From Cytophagales bacterium (GTDB lineage Bacteria > Bacteroidota > Bacteroidia > Cytophagales > Spirosomataceae), in the NCBI GenBank assembly GCA_013298865.1, contig JAAFJL010000046.1:1-32212 (forward strand): a stretch of 32,212 nucleotides of DNA, read 5' to 3'. A model generated the notes under the pieces. It did no database searches. It had not been told where the DNA came from and was given only the letters and a program-made list of their open reading frames with translations. A program made the translations under genes and the position numbers. This document shows positions 29,701-32,212 of this stretch, piece by piece (the first letter of the stretch is position 1; every line of letters begins with the position of its first letter).

Positions 29701-32212
29701 CGAAATACTGGCGGATAATCCATTGAAAGAAATCGTCAATAATAATTGCTTCGTTACTTTATCATAAGTTCCCGAAACTGTACCCGTTGCCGTGGACGCA
29801 TTGGCTGGTACTTCCGAAGTTCCACTTAACGTTGTGCTAACGGTCAGTAAGTTACAAGTTGCCGTCAGAGAAGCCGTTGAACCTTCACAAATAGTTTGGT
29901 TAGCTCCTGCATCAACGACTGGCAATGGATTGACCGTTACCGAAGTCGTAGCCGTTGAAGTACAACTATTGGCATTGGTTACAGTAATTCGGTAAACCCC
30001 TGATGCTAAGACCGTTGGACTCGCAATCGTTGGGCTTTGAGCTGACGAAGTATAACCGTTTGGACCACTCCATGCGTAAGTTCCAACGCCTCCGCCTGTG
30101 AGGGAAATACTTGTTCCTGCACAAACACTTGGTGTGCTGGTGCCTGCTGTGGCGGTTGGTAAAGCATTCACCGTGATTGCCACCGAAGCCGTGCTGGTAC
30201 ATCCACTTGGATTTGTTACCGTTATCGTATAAGTCCCTGTTGCTGAAACGGTTGCATTTGCAATCATGGGACTTTGTGCCGTTGAAGTAAATCCATTTGA
30301 ACTTGTCCACAAGTATGTACCAACGCCTCCACCTGTGAGAGAAATAGTGTTCCCTGCACAAATTGTAGGCGTACTACTACTTGCCGTTGCCGTAGGATTA
30401 GCATTGACAGTTACTACTACCGAAGCAGTACTTGTACAACCATTTACATTCGTTACCGTAACAATATAAGGGAGTGGGTTCCCTCCATCTGCAATTCTTG
30501 CGTTTGTGATACTTGGATTTTGTAAGGTCGAAGCGAATAAATTTGAAACAGGTCCTGCCCACGAATAAGAAAATCCACCTCCACTTGTGAGATTTAGGGT
30601 CGCACCAACACAAATCGGTGAGTTGCTACTCGCCGTTGCCGTTGGTAAAGCATTCACCGTTACAGCTACAGAAGCTGTACTCGTGCAACCAGTCGAAGCC
30701 GTAACCGTAATCGTATAAGTACCTGATAATGAAACGGTTGCGTTACTTATCGTTGGACTTTGTGCTGTGGAAGTAAATCCGTTTGAACTTGTCCAAGCGT
30801 ATGTTCCTACTCCCCCGCCTGTGAGATTTAATGTTCTTCCTGCACAAATCGTTGGTGTACTACTACTTGCTGTTGCAGTTGGTGTTGCATTAACCGTTAC
30901 TACCACCGAAGCCGTACTCGTACAACCATTAGCATTTGTTACCGTTATCGTATAAGTACCTGATAATGAAACAGTTGCATTACTTATCGTTGGACTTTGA
31001 GCCGATGAAGTATAACCGTTTGAACTTGTCCAAGCATAAGCTGTACCAATGCCTCCACCTGTAAGATTTAGGGTTGTTCCTGAACAAATCGGAGAATTAC
31101 TGCTTGCTGTTGCCGTTGGACTTGCATTTACCGTTACAGCCGTTGTAGCATTGAAAACACAGCCACTCGTTTTGGTTACGCTAATCGTGTAAGTTCCTGT
31201 TGCCAAAGTTGTAGCATTGGCAATACTTGGATTTTGAGCAGACGAAGTAAAGCTATTTGGTCCTGTCCAAGAGTATGTCCCTGTGCCAGTGCCTGTTAGA
31301 TTCAGGGTATTTCCTGCACAAATTGGAGAATTACTACTTGCCGTAGGTGCAACAGTTGCTCCTGGCACATCTATTCTTAAATTGTACCCAGCACAATCCG
31401 TTCCTGGATTTAATTGATGTACTACAACCACAATTGTTCCATTCGCTGGAATGATTGCTTCATAAAATCCAGTTCCAGTAAATGAGAAACCAGGGTCAGC
31501 TAAGTAATTAGCACTAATATTAGCAGGGTCAAAACTACCCAAATAAGTCGCACAAAACATACTCGTTCCACAACCTGATGTTATACCAATAGTAGCACAA
31601 ACAGGTGCATTAGTTGGGTTAGTGACGTTATAAGCATCGTAATATCTTGCCCCTGTTGGTGTGTTAGTACCAGGATAGCTGGTTTTGGGAGCGGCACAAG
31701 TAGAAACCTGTTCAAAACGATTCATTCTTCCTGTTTGTGTTAGATCACCTGCAACTAATGAGCCACTGAACACAAAATCTCCAAATTTCACGGCGGTTGT
31801 ATCAGAAGCTGAACAGTTATATTGATTGGTAACAATTGCCCGATACACCCCAGAGGTTGTAATTACTTGCGTTTGGGCAGTTCCTCCAAATGTTGTAAAT
31901 GAATTGGGGTCTGCTATTCCCGATAAACTTCTTTCCCATGCGTAAGTATAATTTGGGTCGGCAGGGGCAGAAAGTGTTGTACTACTTCCAGAACAAAAAG
32001 CTGTTCCTGCATCCGTTATCGTTGCTGATGCTGGATTTGGATTAACCGTTACCGTTACCGTGATTGGTGTACCCGTACAAGTTGTTCCTGCATTGGTATA
32101 GGATGGCGTAATGGTAAATGTAACCGTTACTGGTGAAGTGGTTGTATTGGTTAAACGCCCTGAGATATTTCCAGAACCACTTGCTCCAATAGTAGTACTT
32201 GTTACCGTAGCA
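26782..32212 (-). CDS. giant Ig/CHRD/beta-helix surface protein, 5' end outside the window
   Basis: The frame is open from the right edge to a TAA at 26782-26784, at least 1,809 residues; no stop interrupts 31849-32211, so an internal GTG at 31848 is not the start. Numbering from that GTG: a Cys-containing beta-sandwich at about 27-165; nine PKD/Ig-like repeats of about 78 aa at 168-992, each with one Cys pair (typically PICxG and NGCTST); a CHRD domain nested in the seventh (about 666-786); three Ig-like repeats of a second type at 994-1241 (LTATGC, YYARCEQT); then a parallel beta-helix at about 1242-1570 with a choice-of-anchor-Q-like end (DLDGNLRRFAGGRVDIGAYE), and a final SGNWEANSTW domain. 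It is probably a surface adhesin or matrix protein; a signal peptide would be outside the window. No T9SS sorting domain is recognisable at the C-terminus. Confidence 0.9.
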   Translation of the reverse strand, partial: ATVTSTTIGASGSGNISGRLTNTTTSPVTVTFTITPSYTNAGTTCTGTPITVTVTVNPNPASATITDAGTAFCSGSSTTLSAPADPNYTYAWERSLSGIADPNSFTTFGGTAQTQVITTSGVYRAIVTNQYNCSASDTTAVKFGDFVFSGSLVAGDLTQTGRMNRFEQVSTCAAPKTSYPGTNTPTGARYYDAYNVTNPTNAPVCATIGITSGCGTSMFCATYLGSFDPANISANYLADPGFSFTGTGFYEAIIPANGTIVVVVHQLNPGTDCAGYNLRIDVPGATVAPTASSNSPICAGNTLNLTGTGTGTYSWTGPNSFTSSAQNPSIANATTLATGTYTISVTKTSGCVFNATTAVTVNASPTATASSNSPICSGTTLNLTGGGIGTAYAWTSSNGYTSSAQSPTISNATVSLSGTYTITVTNANGCTSTASVVVTVNATPTATASSSTPTICAGRTLNLTGGGVGTYAWTSSNGFTSTAQSPTISNATVSLSGTYTITVTASTGCTSTASVAVTVNALPTATASSNSPICVGATLNLTSGGGFSYSWAGPVSNLFASTLQNPSITNARIADGGNPLPYIVTVTNVNGCTSTASVVVTVNANPTATASSSTPTICAGNTISLTGGGVGTYLWTSSNGFTSTAQSPMIANATVSATGTYTITVTNPSGCTSTASVAITVNALPTATAGTSTPSVCAGTSISLTGGGVGTYAWSGPNGYTSSAQSPTIASPTVLASGVYRITVTNANSCTSTATTSVTVNPLPVVDAGANQTICEGSTASLTATCNLLTVSTTLSGTSEVPANASTATGTVSGTYDKVTKQLLLTISFNGLSASISAAHIHKGAVGVNGPVQIGFPGIPFTTSGSFTYTGTLTTTQETDLLAGLYYVNIHNAAFPGGEIRGQLSTACVANNFVWNPGSLSGQTVTVSPIATQIYTVTASNSTTGCSTTATTTVNVNPKPVPTIGSNSPICAGNTLNLTSGGGSSYAWTSSNGFTSIAQNPTIANATVSATGTYTVTVTNVNGCINTATTAVTVNALPTATASSNSPICSGVTLNLTGGGVGTYLWTGPSSYTSSAQSPSIPSATASMSGTYTITVTNVNGCTSTATTSVTVNPVVSPPVPQANTQIIFGASITLTATGCSGANDVLKWYKSSDNSLATMPVSPTATINFYAKCERTLNAITCISGNSVDVTVTVLSPTPPVATGATICINTPVTLTATGCSGSVGTFVLKWYQNSNDALVNMPVTPLVNTDYYARCEQTFNSVTAVSAKSNVVTVTVLAPPVPVATGGKIYNGESFTLTATGCTGTTGTFALKFYKTSDNSLVTPLVSPIVTTQYYARCEQTLNSVTCASAKSADVTVTVIDRIYVDVANTNVLQNGNAWATAFSNLQIALLAASTYPTPNVEVWVAKGTYKPTTNTDRTISFSVPTGTKLIGGFAGTEATLAQRNFKTNVSILSGEIGNQGLLTDNSYHVVRIVNASSATVIDGFTIQNGYAASQPPNALGQVGPNVAAPAPIGIEAGGGILAENSLGTITNCTIQSNTGTFGAGIFMSSGSSGTISFCKITGNFATFGGGIYNFECNPNINNSQITGNKALGGGIYNNDADPMIINVTIAGNNGVLGSIYNTPNSPIVSNPIIKNCIIWDNSGTLQAGLSTISNSVVQGGYAGTMNLTQDPIFVNPQPQGVAPINTGDYHVKAASLSIDRGDNGSISLTDKDLDGNLRRFAGGRVDIGAYEFQGVATVTLVISVQSGNWEANSTWENFRIPQLGDYVIIDSNHTVTLNGEGTAKNLEYRGTGKVIFKPTSKLNTGL
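28126..28869 (-). repeat. three second-type Ig-like repeats
   Basis: Three tandem units of about 83 codons. Each has an LTATGC strand, a (L/F)KWY or LKFY strand, and a closing YYARCEQT-type strand followed by a VTVTV linker. Each has three cysteines in the same spacing. They separate the first-type repeats from the beta-helix. Confidence 0.8.
28873..31347 (-). repeat. nine first-type PKD/Ig-like repeats
   Basis: Units of about 234-249 bp, except the seventh (about 588 bp), which contains an inserted CHRD domain. The units are so alike that DNA words such as GGTGTACTACTACTTGC and matching antisense ORFs recur. Key residues per unit: PICAGxTLNLTGGG, TYxWTSSNG(F/Y)TS, AQSPTI, GTYTITVTN and NGCTSTA, with TVNA linkers. 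Confidence 0.85.
29488..29856 (-). other. CHRD domain nested in the seventh Ig-like repeat
   Basis: The CHRD fold is recognised by TLSGTSEVPANAS, AAHIHKGAVGVNGP and NAAFPGGEIRGQL, in family order. The flanking halves (VVDAGANQTICEGSTASLTA before, FVWNPGSLSGQTVTVSP after) join into one ordinary Ig-like repeat. Cysteines 665 and 787 (numbered from the GTG at 31848) bracket the insert and are additional to the normal repeat pair (654 and 825). Confidence 0.8.

Noticed and set aside
29966..30955. Several antisense and shifted ORFs inside the Ig-repeat gene, with recurring similar translations
   Set aside because: They recur because the underlying DNA repeats recur; the translations carry no known fold and the main frame is uninterrupted.
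31846..31848. GTG at 31848 as the start of the giant gene
   Set aside because: The same frame continues to the right edge with matching Ig-like sequence (for example ITTSG, YTYAWERSLS, TVTVTVN), so the true start is outside.

Overview
The window comes from a low-GC member of the Bacteroidetes, most likely order Cytophagales (Spirosomaceae-like). The evidence is a protein with a C-terminal type IX secretion (T9SS) type A sorting domain, a PorE-like OmpA protein with TPR, propeller, CRD and OmpA parts, a TonB receptor with an N-terminal carboxypeptidase-regulatory-like domain, a giant Ig-repeat surface protein, TAnnTTTG promoters with TTTG 20 nt upstream, start sites without strong Shine-Dalgarno sequences, and a tRNA gene without encoded CCA. 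Genus and species are inference only.

Layout. 1-290: end of an XRE-type regulator. 378-1712 (-): trigger factor. 1890-1971 (-): tRNA-Leu(UAG) with its promoter and terminator. 2108-4109 (-): an SDR oxidoreductase and an exported MBL-fold hydrolase. 4110-4689: non-coding, full of hairpins. 4690-6960 (-): PorE-like OmpA protein. 7277-7918 (+): unknown lipoprotein. 8109-11817 (-): TonB receptor, SRPBCC protein and DUF1572/DinB-like protein. 11872-13636 (+): DODA-type extradiol dioxygenase and miaA, one base apart. 13806-14397 (-): two overlapping single-domain rhodaneses. 14499-16613 (-): T9SS cargo protein. 16738-18523 (-): PASTA protein and lgt. 18742-22101 (+): pheT and an Rpn-type nuclease. 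22248-23549 (+): two tandem paralogous outer-membrane barrels. 23742-25070 (+): solitary TolC. 25247-26639 (-): queG and a stand-alone LytTR regulator. 26782 to the right edge (-): a very long Ig/CHRD/beta-helix surface protein whose start lies outside.

The genes mix housekeeping functions (trigger factor, pheT, miaA, queG, lgt, tRNA-Leu) with cell-envelope functions (lgt for lipoproteins, TolC, TonB receptor, PorE-like protein, T9SS cargo, barrels, adhesin-like protein). I see no phage, insertion sequence, CRISPR array or obvious defence island.

The most unusual feature is the intergenic DNA. At least eight unrelated families of short word-like inverted or tandem repeats sit between genes, often touching or supplying stop codons. 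The best protein-level oddity is a CHRD domain nested inside one Ig-like repeat of the giant protein, bracketed by an extra cysteine pair. I did not find a convincing new multi-gene system.
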